Shown here piece after piece: positions 51,267-62,041 of a stretch of DNA of 64,000 nucleotides. The notes beneath the pieces are model-generated. The model was not told the origin of the DNA. It saw only the letters and a list, made by a program, of their open reading frames with translations, and searched no databases. Source of the stretch: Kitasatospora sp. CB01950 (lineage in GTDB: Bacteria; Actinomycetota; Actinomycetes; Streptomycetales; Streptomycetaceae); assembly GCF_001905465.1 (NCBI RefSeq), contig NZ_LISX01000010.1:170178-234177 (forward strand), read 5' to 3'. Positions within the stretch are counted from its first letter, which is position 1. The number at the start of each line of letters is the position of its first letter. The translations under genes and the position numbers were made by a program.

Positions 51267-51959
51267 TCACTCCTCGTCGGGGCCGTTGATCGCGCCCCCG
51301 GCCCCGGCGAAGTCGACCGCCGCGGCCTGGTCCTCCTTCAGGTGGATCACGCCGTAGTGGTAGCCGTGCCGGCGGTAGACCACGCTCGGCATGCCGCTGT
51401 CCTTCTCCTGGAACAGGTAGAAGTCGTGGCCCACCAGTTCCATCGCGTACAGCGCCTGGTCCAGCGACATCGGCGCGGCCGCGTGCGTCTTCTCGCGGAC
51501 CACCAGCGGGCCGTCCCCCTCGACCTCCAGGCTGCCCGCCAGGGTCTTGCGCGGCGTGCCGTTGACGCCCTCGGTGGCCTCCGTCGCGGGCAGGGCTGCC
51601 AGCGCGGCGGTGGCCGCGGCGACGCTCAACGGGCCGCGCCCGTTGGTGCCGCCCTTCTGCACCCGGCGGCGGTCGGCGGACTTCCGCAGCTGCGCCTCCA
51701 GCTTCGCCGAGGCGAGGTCGAGCGCGGCCCACGCGTCGTTGGCGGACGCCTCGGCCCGGATCACCGGGCCCCGGCTGCGGAGGGTGATCTCCACCCGGTC
51801 GGAACGGTCGGCCTGCCGCGGGTTGTGCTCCTTGGACACCTCGACATCCAGGCTGATCGCCTTGGTGTCGAACTTCTGGACCTTCTCCAGCTTCTCGGCC
51901 ACGTGCTCGCGGAACCTCTTGGGCACCTCGGTCTTGCGGCCCTTGACGACGATGTCCAC
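51267..51959 (-). CDS. hpf: Long ribosome hibernation promoting factor
   Basis: A 230-residue HPF-long protein. The N-terminal S30AE domain (MDIVVKGRKTEVPKRFREHV, to about 105) blocks the decoding centre. A variable linker follows (QKGGTNGRGPLS...), and the C-terminal dimerisation domain starts near 165 (VREKTHAAAPMSLDQALYAM, HDFYLFQEKDSGMPSVVYRR, HGYHYGVIHL). Together they drive 100S ribosome formation in stationary or stressed cells. GTG 51959 follows GGAG at 6 bases. The 300 bp upstream presumably carry stress-controlled promoters, but I could not assign a sigma factor. Confidence 0.95.
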   Translation of the reverse strand: MDIVVKGRKTEVPKRFREHVAEKLEKVQKFDTKAISLDVEVSKEHNPRQADRSDRVEITLRSRGPVIRAEASANDAWAALDLASAKLEAQLRKSADRRRVQKGGTNGRGPLSVAAATAALAALPATEATEGVNGTPRKTLAGSLEVEGDGPLVVREKTHAAAPMSLDQALYAMELVGHDFYLFQEKDSGMPSVVYRRHGYHYGVIHLKEDQAAAVDFAGAGGAINGPDEE

Positions 51960-52328
51960 GCAGAACTCCGATCCCTTGTGCTGACCGGCCCGGAGTGCGT
52001 CCCGGACCGGCGTGAGACCCAGCCGGACCAGCCGGTCACCGCCCGCCCCCGGAACACCGCCCGGGGGACCCGCGAGAACCGCCGGCCCCTTACCTCACTT
52101 CCTCCCCACCAGGAGCGTTCAAAACCCCTGGAGCCCTTATGCAACACCTCACCCGGGGATCTCGCCTCCCCAGTCGAACGAACGTACCGACAAGCGTTTG
52201 ACAGTCCGGCTGTTCCTCCCTGTCTACCCTCCTACGGGTGAAACAGTGGTAAACAGCTGGACAACACGCCTGGCACCACCGACCGTATGGCTGAACTCGC
52301 CGCCCGGCGAGCGTTCCGGAGGGTTTCC
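51960..52328. other. 369-bp gap between divergent hpf and comF
   Basis: TTGACA at 52198 faces comF, with a weak -10 (TGTCTA) 17 bases later. On the other strand TGCATA near 52140 could serve hpf. An in-frame ATG at 52287 would extend ComF by 14 residues, but the well-placed GGAGGG favours GTG 52329. No other gene was seen. Confidence 0.45.
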
Positions 52329-53108
52329 GTGACGAGCCGCAGCACCGCCCACCGGCCCGGATCCGGCCCCGCACCGGTCCTCGCCGCCCTGCTCGACCTG
52401 CTGATCCCCGCCCGCTGCGCCGGCTGCGGCGACGGCCGCACCGGCCTGTGCCCGCCCTGCCGGGGCCTGCTCGACGGCACCGCCGCCGGTCCCGCCGGGC
52501 CGCTGCGCCCACCGCCCGGCCTGCCGCCGGTGCACGCCGCCGCCCCCTACGCCGGGCCGGTGCGCCAACTGCTGCTCGCCCACAAGGAACGCGGCGCGCT
52601 GCGGCTGGCCGGCCCGCTCGGCGGCGCACTGGCCGCCGCGGTCCGCTCCGCCACCGGCGCGGGCGCCGCCCCGCTGCTGCTGGTGCCGGTGCCGTCCGCG
52701 AAGGCCGCCACCCGGGCCCGCGGGCACGACCCGATGCTGCGCCTGGCCCGGGCCGCCGCCCGCGAACTGCGCCTGGGCGGGGTGGCGACGCTGGTCGCCC
52801 CGGTGCTGCGGCAGGCCCGTCCGGTCGCCGACCAGGCGGGCCTGGGCGCGGCCGAGCGGCACCGTAACCTGCACGAGGCGCTGACGGTGCCGGCCCGGCT
52901 GGCCGCCCGGCTGGCCGGGCACCGGCTGGTGCTGGTGGACGACCTGGTCACCACCGGCGCGAGCCTCGCCGAGGCGGCCCGGGCGCTGCGCGCGGCGGGC
53001 TGCCCGCCGCGGGCGGCGGCCACCGTGGCGGCGGCCGTCCGGCGCGGCCCCGGGCCGGTCCTGCGGGGCGCGCCCGCCGGGGAGGCCGGACTCAGCCCGG
53101 GTAGATGA
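52329..53108 (+). CDS. ComF-family phosphoribosyltransferase
   Basis: A 259-residue protein of the ComF/GntX family. An N-terminal zinc motif (CAGCGDGRTGLCPPC) is followed by a type I phosphoribosyltransferase fold: VPVPSAKAATRARGHDPMLRLA and the PRPP loop LVLVDDLVTTGASLAEAA. In competent bacteria ComF helps DNA uptake. In Streptomyces its role is not defined. GTG 52329 follows GGAGGG at 5-6 bases. The last 17 bp overlap the convergent lpqB gene. Confidence 0.9.
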   Translation: MTSRSTAHRPGSGPAPVLAALLDLLIPARCAGCGDGRTGLCPPCRGLLDGTAAGPAGPLRPPPGLPPVHAAAPYAGPVRQLLLAHKERGALRLAGPLGGALAAAVRSATGAGAAPLLLVPVPSAKAATRARGHDPMLRLARAAARELRLGGVATLVAPVLRQARPVADQAGLGAAERHRNLHEALTVPARLAARLAGHRLVLVDDLVTTGASLAEAARALRAAGCPPRAAATVAAAVRRGPGPVLRGAPAGEAGLSPGR

Positions 53109-54954
53109 ACGCCGCGGGCGTCGCATTGCTGGTCACCGCGTGCCACTGGTTGTCCTTCAGCCGGTACACGCCGTTGCCGGACGCGGCGAGCACCGCCGGG
53201 CCGACCTGGTCGGCCTGCAACCGGGCCTCGGTGGCGGACAGCGCCGTCATCGACTCGCCGCCCTGCAACGGGGAGTCGGTGGACTGCGAGCCGTCGGTGC
53301 CCAGGAAGTGCAGCTGCTGCAGCCGGTCGGCCTCCTTGCCGAGCACCACCAGCTGATCGGTGTCGCTCCAGGAGACGGCGGCGACCTCGGCGAGCTGCGG
53401 GGCGAGCTCGCGCAGCCCGGTGATCCGGGCGGTCGGGGCGGCGGCGGTGCCGCCGTGCGTCACCAGGCCGAGCGACAGCTTGGTCTTCCCGTCGGGGCCG
53501 CGCAGCAGCAGCGCGATCCGGGCGCCGTCGGAGGAGATCCGCAGTGCCTGCACGGAGCGCTTGTCCAGCCCCTCCACCGTCACGGGGACGACGGTGGGCT
53601 CGCGCACCATCAGCACCCGGGGCGCGGCCGGGTCGCGGTCGACCAGCCACAGGTCGCCCCGGCCGTCCCAGCTGGGCGAGGCCAGGCCCTGCGGGGCGTG
53701 GCTGGAGACGATCGGCTCGCTGTACTTGTCGGACGCGGTCAGGCCGGCGCGGTACAGGTTGCGGCCGTCCTTGTCGATCACCGCGACGGCGTTGCCGTCC
53801 CGGCGGACGGCGAGCTCGCCGGGCCGCGGCTGGCCGCCCTGCGCGGGCTGCCCGAGCACCCCGGCGACCGGGACGGGCTCGGCGGCTCCCGGGCCGGGGT
53901 CCCCGCCGGGCTGGCCGTAGCGGGTGAGCCGGCCGTCGGCCAGCTGGATGTACGCCTGCATGCCGCTCTCGCCGCCGGCCAGCGCGCCCGGCGCGACCAC
54001 CGCGGCGTCGGCGCTGCTGATCGCGCAGCCGCCCTTGGGCGAGGACAGTTCGAGCCGGTTCAGCTTGCCCTGCTGGTCGGCCAGGGTCTGGAAGAACTGC
54101 TGGGCCAGTTGCTGGCAGCCGGCCGGGTTCTTCCCGAGCTCGACGCCGTCCACCTTGACGGAGGCGACCCGGTTGTCGCCGGCGGTGGCGCTGAGCACCT
54201 TGACGCCTTCGATCGGGCTGGTGACCACCGGAGCGAGCCACAGCGAGGGCCCTTCGACGGTGGCCCGGGCGGCCTCGGTGAGCGGGTCTATTCGGCGGCG
54301 CAGGTAGATCGGGTCGGGCACCAGCACCGGGTTGGCCTGGACGCGTTCGCTCGGGTCGGTGACCGCGAAGAAGTACCGGTGGACCGGCTTGTAGGTGTTC
54401 TTGAAGTTGGTCAGGTCGACGATCAGGCCGTCGGGCAGTTCGTTGATCCGCCACTGTCCGGCGTCGGGGCCCTCGGCGACCTTCACGAACTTGAAGGTCT
54501 CCCCGTACTCGCTGGAGCGGGCCTGGTAGGTGTGCCGGACGTCGAGTTGCGCGACCTGCGTGCCGGTGACGTTGATCGGCACGCTGGTCTCGTCCGGCCC
54601 GGGAACGGGATGGCCCAGCCGCGGGGGTTCGGCCAGCACCACGACCTGCGCGTCGGGGCGCCAGCGCCTGGCGGCGTCCGCGGTCAGGTACTGCTTGGCG
54701 GTGTCGTAGTTGGCCTGGTCGGCGTTGGAGGAGTCGAGGAAGCCGGCCAGCAGGTCGCCGGGGCTCTCGCCCTTGTGCGGGGCGACCGGGTAGACGTGCA
54801 CCTGGACGCCGTCGGCGGCGCCCTGCGGCACCTCCAGGCGGTGCGCCGCGCCGCCGGACGGCATCGCGACGCAGCCGGTGGCGGTGACCGCCAGCAGTGC
54901 CGCGCCCCCCAGGGCGCGGGTCCGCCGATCAGTCGTCCTGTCGTTCCTGTGCAC
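53092..54954 (-). CDS. lpqB: Lipoprotein LpqB
   Basis: A 620-residue lipoprotein that works with the MtrAB two-component system. The signal peptide ends in a weak lipobox (TATGC at about residue 27), so lipidation is likely. A GerMN-type domain lies around 200-330 (VPDPIYLRRRIDPLTEAARAT and KVLSATAGDNRVASVKVDG), and a beta-propeller-like half follows. GTG 54954 follows AGGAGGGG. The start overlaps the mtrB end by 26 bp, so the genes are translationally linked. In mycobacteria LpqB modulates MtrB. The same is assumed here. Confidence 0.93.
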   Translation of the reverse strand: MHRNDRTTDRRTRALGGAALLAVTATGCVAMPSGGAAHRLEVPQGAADGVQVHVYPVAPHKGESPGDLLAGFLDSSNADQANYDTAKQYLTADAARRWRPDAQVVVLAEPPRLGHPVPGPDETSVPINVTGTQVAQLDVRHTYQARSSEYGETFKFVKVAEGPDAGQWRINELPDGLIVDLTNFKNTYKPVHRYFFAVTDPSERVQANPVLVPDPIYLRRRIDPLTEAARATVEGPSLWLAPVVTSPIEGVKVLSATAGDNRVASVKVDGVELGKNPAGCQQLAQQFFQTLADQQGKLNRLELSSPKGGCAISSADAAVVAPGALAGGESGMQAYIQLADGRLTRYGQPGGDPGPGAAEPVPVAGVLGQPAQGGQPRPGELAVRRDGNAVAVIDKDGRNLYRAGLTASDKYSEPIVSSHAPQGLASPSWDGRGDLWLVDRDPAAPRVLMVREPTVVPVTVEGLDKRSVQALRISSDGARIALLLRGPDGKTKLSLGLVTHGGTAAAPTARITGLRELAPQLAEVAAVSWSDTDQLVVLGKEADRLQQLHFLGTDGSQSTDSPLQGGESMTALSATEARLQADQVGPAVLAASGNGVYRLKDNQWHAVTSNATPAAFIYPG

Positions 54955-57034
54955 CGGGGGTCCCCTCCTGGTCAATGTCGGCGCCGTCCGGTGCGGGCGG
55001 GGCCGGCTGCGTCGGGCGGCCGCCCCGGTCCACCACGATCTGTGCGCCGGTGGCACCGTATCCGGCGGCCCCGGCACGGACGTCGGACGGGTCGGCGACC
55101 GGGGCGGCGCTCGGCCGGCCCAGGCCCGGTCCGATGCTGAGCACGCCGCCGAGGCCGGAGCCGAAGGTGGAGCGCTCGTTGGTGTCCGGGGTCTCCGGAA
55201 CGGCGACGGGCTCGCCGCCGCGCACCGCGCGCCGGTAGGGCGTGCCGGCCGAGGCCATGCCGCGGTTGTGCCGGGAGTCCTCGGGCTCCAGCCGGAACGG
55301 GGCCCGGGAGATCTCGCCGCCGCGGGTGCGCGGCAGGGTCAGCCGGAAGTGCGAGCCGCCCCCGGGCTCGCCCCAGGCCTGGAGCCAGCCGCCGTGCAGG
55401 TGGGCGTCCTCGACGGCGATGGACAGGCCGAGGCCGGTGCCGCCGGTGGTGCGGACCCGGGACGGGTCGGCGCGCCAGAAGCGGTGGAACACCCGGGAGG
55501 CCTCGCCGGGCTTCAGGCCGATGCCGTAGTCGCGCACGCCGACGGCGACCGCGCCTTCGCCCGCGCCGAGCCGGATCACCACGTCCCGGCCCTCGCCGTG
55601 TTCGAGCGCGTTGACCACCAGGTTGCGCAGGATCCGCTCGATCCGGCGGCTGTCGACCTCGGCGATCACCGGGGTCTCGCCGCCCCGGATCAGCACCGCG
55701 CTGCCCTTGGCGCGGGCCAGCGGGTCGGCGGCCTCCACGACGCGGGTGACGATGTCGCGCAGGTCGACGGGTTCGGCGTCCAGGATGGCCGCGCCGGCGT
55801 CGAAGCGGCTGATCTCCAGCAGGTCGGCGAGCAGCGACTCGAAGCGGTCCAGCTGGTCCTGGAGCAGCTCGGCGGAGCGGGCCGCCATCGGGTCCAGGTC
55901 CTCGCGGCTGTCGTAGATCAGGTCGGCGGCCATCCGGACGGTGGTCAGCGGGGTGCGCAGCTCGTGCGAGACGTCGGAGACGAACCGCCGCTGCACCCGG
56001 GAGAGCTCCTCCAGCTTGCGGATCTGCGCCTGCAGGCCGTTGGCCATCCGGTTGAAGGAGTCGCCGAGGCGGGCGATGTCGTCGGTGCCGGTGACCTTCA
56101 TCCGCTCGTCGAAGTGCCCGGCGGCCAGCCGCTCGGAGATGCCGGCGGCCATCCGCACCGGGGTGACGACCTGGCGGACCACCAGCCAGGCGATGCAGCT
56201 CAGCAGGATGACCAGGAACAGCCCGGCGGTGGCCAGCGTCCCCATCACCAGGTTCAGGGTGCTGGTCTCCTGGTAGAAGGAGAAGACGTAGTACAGCTGG
56301 TACGGGTTGCCGTCGGGCCCGTTGAACTGCTTGCCGATCGCCAGGCCCTTGTTGTCGTCGGGCTTGGCCTGGCTGTCCGGCGAGCGGAGCAGCTTGACCG
56401 GCTGCTCGTGCGGGACGGACGGTTCGGCGGCGACCATGTCGCGCATCTCGGAGGTGATCGTGTCGGGCAGGATCGAGCCCGAGTAGCGGGCGCCGCCGCG
56501 CAGGCCGGCGCTGGCGGCCGTGTCCTCCTGGCCGCCGGGCCCGATCGCGATCACCGAGTAGACGCCGGCGCCGCCGGACGCCAGGTCGGAGACCTGCTTG
56601 GTCAGCCAGGCGTTGATCTGGTCGCGGGTCGGGTCGGCGGTCGCGCCGGCCTTGGCCTGCAGGTTGATCGCCTCGTTGATCTTGTCCTGCTCGATCTGGA
56701 AGCCGCCGATGGCCTGCCCGTGGGCGGCCTTCTGCTTGGCCTCCAGCAGGCCGGTGCGCACCTGGGCGACCACCACCACGCCGAGCACCAGCACCACCAC
56801 GAAGGACAGCAGCAGCGTCGCCGCGACCACCCTCAGCTGGATCGAGCGGCGGTACAGCGACAGCACCCGGCCCACCGGGTGCCGGAACTGCCGGATCACC
56901 GGCGCGAACAGCACCGTCCACCACCGCCGCCGGCGGGGCTGCCCGGTGGTGGAACTCAGCACGTCGCCGCGCACAGCAGCCTCCCCGCCGGAGAAGTCGT
57001 CCGACGGGGAGGCGGCGGCCTGCTCCTCGCTCAT
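54929..57034 (-). CDS. mtrB: Sensor histidine kinase MtrB
   Basis: A 701-residue kinase. Two helices (VVAATLLLSFVVVLVLGVVVV near 75 and LATAGLFLVILLSCIAWLVV near 270) flank an outside sensor domain of about 170 residues. A HAMP domain follows, then H-box FVSDVSHELRTPLTT, N-box ILRNLVVNALEHGEG, G1 VRDYGIGLKP and G2 TGGTGLGLSIA. A C-terminal disordered tail of about 120 residues follows the kinase core, longer than in mycobacteria. ATG 57034 lies 2 bases after the mtrA stop. MtrAB links cell-wall growth and development. Confidence 0.96.
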   Translation of the reverse strand: MSEEQAAASPSDDFSGGEAAVRGDVLSSTTGQPRRRRWWTVLFAPVIRQFRHPVGRVLSLYRRSIQLRVVAATLLLSFVVVLVLGVVVVAQVRTGLLEAKQKAAHGQAIGGFQIEQDKINEAINLQAKAGATADPTRDQINAWLTKQVSDLASGGAGVYSVIAIGPGGQEDTAASAGLRGGARYSGSILPDTITSEMRDMVAAEPSVPHEQPVKLLRSPDSQAKPDDNKGLAIGKQFNGPDGNPYQLYYVFSFYQETSTLNLVMGTLATAGLFLVILLSCIAWLVVRQVVTPVRMAAGISERLAAGHFDERMKVTGTDDIARLGDSFNRMANGLQAQIRKLEELSRVQRRFVSDVSHELRTPLTTVRMAADLIYDSREDLDPMAARSAELLQDQLDRFESLLADLLEISRFDAGAAILDAEPVDLRDIVTRVVEAADPLARAKGSAVLIRGGETPVIAEVDSRRIERILRNLVVNALEHGEGRDVVIRLGAGEGAVAVGVRDYGIGLKPGEASRVFHRFWRADPSRVRTTGGTGLGLSIAVEDAHLHGGWLQAWGEPGGGSHFRLTLPRTRGGEISRAPFRLEPEDSRHNRGMASAGTPYRRAVRGGEPVAVPETPDTNERSTFGSGLGGVLSIGPGLGRPSAAPVADPSDVRAGAAGYGATGAQIVVDRGGRPTQPAPPAPDGADIDQEGTPGAQERQDD

Positions 57035-57036
57035 CC

Positions 57037-57714
57037 TCAGCTGGGCCCGGCCTTGTAGCCGACGCCGCGCACGGTGACCACGATCTCCGGGCGCTCCGGG
57101 TCCTTCTCGATCTTGGAGCGCAGGCGCTGCACGTGGACGTTGACCAGGCGGGTGTCGGCCGCGTGCCGGTAGCCCCAGACCTGCTCCAGCAGCACCTCGC
57201 GGGTGAACACCTGCCAGGGCTTGCGGGCCAGCGCGACCAGCAGGTCGAACTCCAGCGGGGTCAGCGGGATGCCGCGGCCCTCGCGCTTGACCGAGTGCCC
57301 GGCGACGTCGATCACCAGGTCACCGATGGTCAACTGCTCCGGCGTGGGCTCCTCTGCCCGCCGCAGCCTGGCCCGGACCCGGGCGACCAGTTCCTTGGGC
57401 TTGAACGGCTTCGTGACGTAGTCGTCGGCACCGGACTCCAGGCCGACCACGATGTCGACCGTGTCGGTCTTCGCGGTCAGCATGACGATCGGAATGCCCG
57501 ACTCGGCCCGGATCTGGCGGCATACGTCGATGCCGTCCCGTCCGGGCAGCATCAGGTCGAGCAGTACGAGGTCCGGCTTGGTCTCCCGGAAGGCGGCCAG
57601 CGCCTTGTCCCCGTCCGCGACGAAAAACGGCTCAAAACCCTCACCACGCAGCACAATGCCGAGCATCTCGGCAAGTGCGGTGTCGTCATCGACGACGAGG
57701 ACACGTCCCTTCAT
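57037..57714 (-). CDS. mtrA: Response regulator MtrA
   Basis: A 225-residue OmpR-family master regulator. The receiver has VLVVDDDTALAEMLGIVLRG, phospho-Asp in LVLLDLMLPGRDGID and DYVTKPFKPKELV (Lys). The winged helix covers about 130-225 (GIPLTPLEFDLLVALARKP, YRHAADTRLVNVHVQRLRSK, VVTVRGVGYKAG). It is the first gene of mtrA-mtrB-lpqB. ATG 57714 has AGAAGATGGAGCC upstream. In Streptomyces MtrA represses many developmental and antibiotic genes. A 226-bp gap separates it from the divergent membrane-protein operon. Confidence 0.97.
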   Translation of the reverse strand: MKGRVLVVDDDTALAEMLGIVLRGEGFEPFFVADGDKALAAFRETKPDLVLLDLMLPGRDGIDVCRQIRAESGIPIVMLTAKTDTVDIVVGLESGADDYVTKPFKPKELVARVRARLRRAEEPTPEQLTIGDLVIDVAGHSVKREGRGIPLTPLEFDLLVALARKPWQVFTREVLLEQVWGYRHAADTRLVNVHVQRLRSKIEKDPERPEIVVTVRGVGYKAGPS

Positions 57715-57940
57715 GGCTCCATCTTCTCATCACCCCAATGTGACCTGACGCACAGCTGTTCCGTTGCCGGCCCCCCGGCCGTCGACCGAAGCAGTCATAC
57801 CATCGCAAAGGTATCGGCTCCTGGGCCCTGCTCGGACCGTTGCGGATCAGCAACGGGATACCCCTGGGGTACGCGTGCGCACCATGGCACGATGTCACCC
57901 CGAAGCACCTGTTCCAGGGTGCCCCGTCGAGGAGCGTCGA

Positions 57941-59038
57941 TTGTCCGAGACCCCGGGTTGGACTTCACCCGGTTCTCCCGAGCCAGCGCCCGGGCCGTCC
58001 GAAACCGGCCACCCGGCTCCCCCGGCCCCGCAGGCCGCCGCCACGCTCGCGCCTCCGCCTCCCGGACCGCCCGGTCCGGCCGGACCGCTCGGACCGACGC
58101 CCGGCATCATCCCGCTGCGCCCGCTCGGCTTCGTCGAACTGATGGACAGCGCGTTCGCCCTCGTCCGCACGTACTGGAAGGCCGCCTTCGGGCTGAGCCT
58201 GATCCTCGCGTGCTTCGTCGAACTCGTCCAGGCCGGCGTCTCCTGGTGGATCCACGTCTCCGGCAACTACTTCGACGCGGTGTTCTCCGCGTACTACACG
58301 GTGCCGCTCGAAATGCTGGCCGGCGTGGTCTCCACCGGCCTGCTCACCCCGATCCTCGGCAACAGCCTGATCGGCCGTGACACCACGGCCAAGCAGGCCT
58401 GGGCGCAGACCCGGCCGCGCCTCGGCCGGCTGGCGCTGCTGGCCCTGACGCACACGCTGATCATGATCGCCGTGTTCGCCGCGCCGATCGCCCCGCTGGT
58501 GGCGCTGGCCGCCCTCGGCGACCAGCCCGCCTGGCTGCTGCTCGCGGTACCCGCCGTGCTGCCCGGGATCTGGGTGTGGACCAAGCTCATCCTCGCCACT
58601 CCCGCGCTGGTCCTGGAGAAGCAGACCGTGGTCGGCGCCCTCAAGCGCTCCTGGCGCCTGGTCCGCGGCTCCTGGTGGCGGATGTTCGGCACGCTGATCG
58701 TGTTCGAGCTCTTCATCGGCCTGCTCGCCGCGGTGCTCACCGTCCCCGGCGAGCTCGTCACCTTCTTCATCGGCGCCTCGCCGTCGAACCTCGGCCACGT
58801 CTCCGACGGCGACGCCGCGATCGGCATCGGCATCATGGCGGTCTGCGGCATCCTCGCCAAGACCCTCACCATCCCGCTGGTCGGCACCCTGTTCGCGCTG
58901 CTCTACGTCGACCAGCGGATCCGCCGCGAGGCGCTCGACCTCGAACTCGCGGCCGCCGCCGGCCTGCCCGGCCACTACCTGCCCGCCGCCACTGCCACCG
59001 CGCCCGTCCCGGGCCAGTACCCTCCGCCGGGAGTCTGA
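57941..59038 (+). CDS. Multi-pass membrane protein (GlpQ-membrane-domain type)
   Basis: A 365-residue integral membrane protein. A Pro-rich cytosolic start (about 1-60) is followed by six or so helices, for example AAFGLSLILACFVELVQAGV, LALLALTHTLIMIAVFAAPI, WLLLAVPAVLPGIWVWTKLI, LFIGLLAAVLTVPGELVTFF and IGIGIMAVCGILAKTLTIPL. The segment VVGALKRSWRLVRGSWWRMF is typical of the glycerophosphoryl-phosphodiesterase membrane-domain family. TTG 57941 is chosen because GAGGAG lies 6 bases upstream. It is the first gene of the operon with DUF4129, DUF4350, MoxR and DUF58. The function is unknown. Confidence 0.8.
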   Translation: MSETPGWTSPGSPEPAPGPSETGHPAPPAPQAAATLAPPPPGPPGPAGPLGPTPGIIPLRPLGFVELMDSAFALVRTYWKAAFGLSLILACFVELVQAGVSWWIHVSGNYFDAVFSAYYTVPLEMLAGVVSTGLLTPILGNSLIGRDTTAKQAWAQTRPRLGRLALLALTHTLIMIAVFAAPIAPLVALAALGDQPAWLLLAVPAVLPGIWVWTKLILATPALVLEKQTVVGALKRSWRLVRGSWWRMFGTLIVFELFIGLLAAVLTVPGELVTFFIGASPSNLGHVSDGDAAIGIGIMAVCGILAKTLTIPLVGTLFALLYVDQRIRREALDLELAAAAGLPGHYLPAATATAPVPGQYPPPGV

Positions 59039-59043
59039 TCATC

Positions 59044-59718
59044 ATGGGACTTCGGGGGGGAGGGGTGCTGCTCGCGGACAGCATCCCGGTCACCGTGCCG
59101 CGCGACGCCGCCCGCGACGCCGCACACGAAGAACTCCGCAAAGCCATCTACCACCAGCACGAACCCGGGCTGGTCGAGCGCTTCATGGACTGGCTCCAGC
59201 ACCAGCTCGACCGCCTGACGGGCAGCGCCGGCGCACCGCTCGGCGGCGGCGACGGCGCCGCCCTGGTGGTGGTGCTCGTGCTGCTCGCGATCATCGCCGT
59301 GCTGCTCTGGCGACGCTACGGCCGGCCCCGCCGCGAGGCCCGCTCCAAGGGCCTGCTGTTCACCGCCGACGGCCCGCGCAGCGCCGCCCAGCACCGCGCC
59401 GACGCCGCCGCCCACGCCGCCCGCGGCGCCTGGGCCGACGCCGTCCGCGAACAGATGCGCGCCCTGGTCCGCGGCCTGGAGGAACGCACCGTCCTCGACC
59501 CGCGCCCCGGCCGCACCGCCGTCGAGGCCGCCGCCGAAGCAGGCCGCAGCCTGCCCGATCGGGCCCGTGAACTCGCCTCCGCCGCAAGGCTGTTCGACGA
59601 CATCGCGTTCGGCGAGCGGACCGCCGACGAAGCGTCCTACCGGCTCCTGGCCGACCTCGACCGCGCCCTCGAACGCACCCGCCCCACGCCCGTGGCGGCC
59701 GGCGGAGGAACCGCATGA
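59044..59718 (+). CDS. DUF4129 protein
   Basis: A 224-residue protein with one membrane helix (ALVVVLVLLAIIAVLLW near 85) and a cytosolic C-terminal DUF4129 domain (AVREQMRALVRGLEERTVLD and RTAVEAAAEAGRSLPDRARE). The N-terminal part (VTVPRDAARDAAHEELRKAIYH) lies outside. ATG 59044 has GGGAG about 10 bases upstream. GTG 59065, right after GGGGGAGG, is an alternative. Such proteins always seem to sit beside MoxR and DUF58 genes. The next gene overlaps its stop (ATGA). Confidence 0.85.
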   Translation: MGLRGGGVLLADSIPVTVPRDAARDAAHEELRKAIYHQHEPGLVERFMDWLQHQLDRLTGSAGAPLGGGDGAALVVVLVLLAIIAVLLWRRYGRPRREARSKGLLFTADGPRSAAQHRADAAAHAARGAWADAVREQMRALVRGLEERTVLDPRPGRTAVEAAAEAGRSLPDRARELASAARLFDDIAFGERTADEASYRLLADLDRALERTRPTPVAAGGGTA

Positions 59719-60949
59719 CCACCACCGCACCCCCGCCCGCCACCGCCGACCCCGCCGAGCTGCCCGCCGTCGACCGGCCGGACGCCGCACCCCGCACCAC
59801 CCTGCGCACCCTGTGGCGGCGCTGGCGCTGGCGGCTGGTCGCCGTCCTCGCCGTGCTGGTGGTCGGCGCCATGGTCGCCGGCATCCCCACCAGCAGCTCC
59901 TCCGGGCCGCTCGACCCGCGCTCCGGCGACCCGTCCGGCACCCGCGCCGTCGACCAGATCCTCCGGAACACGTACGGCGTCACCAGCCGCACCGCCACCA
60001 CCGAGAGCGAACTCGCCGCAGCCCTGCGGGCCGACGACACCACCCTCGTCCTCACCTTCCCCGCGGAACTGACCGAGCAGGAAATCACCCGGCTCGCCGC
60101 GATCCCCCGCGGCGCCAACAGCCGGCTGGTGCTGCTCGACCCCGACCACTCCGCGCTGAACGCCTTCGCCCCCGGTGTCTCGGGTGCCTCCTACGTTCCC
60201 GAGAGCGCCGTCGTCGCCCCCGCCTGCACCCTGCCCGAGGCCGCCAACGCCGGCGCCGCCGAACTCGGCGGCGAGAGCTACCACCTCGGCGCCCACGACG
60301 TCGGCTGCTATCCGGACGCCGACGGCCGCCACAGCGTGCTCAGCCGCACCACCGACAGCCGGCAGGTGATCGTGCTCGGCAGCCGGCGGATGTTCACCAA
60401 CGAACGCCTCGACCACGAGGGCAACGCCGCACTCGCCTTCGGCCTGCTCGGCGCCCACCACCAGCTGGTCTGGCAGCTCCCCGACCACGCCGTCGCCACG
60501 CCCGACGCCCCGCACGACAAGACCATCGGCGACCTCGTCCCGGCCGGCTGGAGCTGGGGCGCCCTGCAGCTCCTGTTCGCCGCCCTGCTGGCCGTCGTCT
60601 GGCGCGCCCGCCGACTCGGCCCGGTGCTCAGCGAACGGCTGCCCGCCGTGGTCCGCGCCTCCGAGACCACCGAGGGCCGCGCCCGGCTGTACCACCGCGC
60701 CAACGCCCGCGGCCACGCTGCCGAAACGTTGCGCCACGCCGCCCGCCGCCGGACCGCCACCGCCCTCGGCCTCCCGCACACCTCCGGGGACCCCGACCCG
60801 GCCGCCCTCACCGAGGCCGCCGCCGCCAGGCTCGGACGCCCCTCCGCCGACCTCCAGCAGCTGCTGTACGGCCCGGCCCCCTCCGACGACGCCGCCCTGC
60901 TGCGGCTCGCCGACGACCTCGACGACATGGAATGGCAGGTACGACAGCC

Positions 60950-60953
<4 letters not shown>
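59715..60953 (+). CDS. DUF4350 membrane protein
   Basis: A 412-residue protein with an N-terminal helix (LVAVLAVLVVGAMVAGIP near 48), an outside domain resembling GATase1-like DUF4350 folds (SGTRAVDQILRNTYGVTSRT, RLVLLDPDHSALNAF) and a second helix near 285 (WGALQLLFAALLAVVWRARR). A cytosolic tail follows. It probably acts with its neighbours as a surface or envelope complex. The role is not known. The start overlaps the DUF4129 stop, and its own stop overlaps the MoxR GTG. Confidence 0.88.
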
Positions 60954-61936
<983 letters not shown>

Positions 61937-62041
61937 CCGCAACCGTCATCGCCGCCGGGGAGAGAGCACCGACTGCCTCTCCCCCGGCGGAAGTTCGGCC
62001 ACCTTCGCGTCCACTGCTCCAGAAAGCGAGCCCCGCACCCC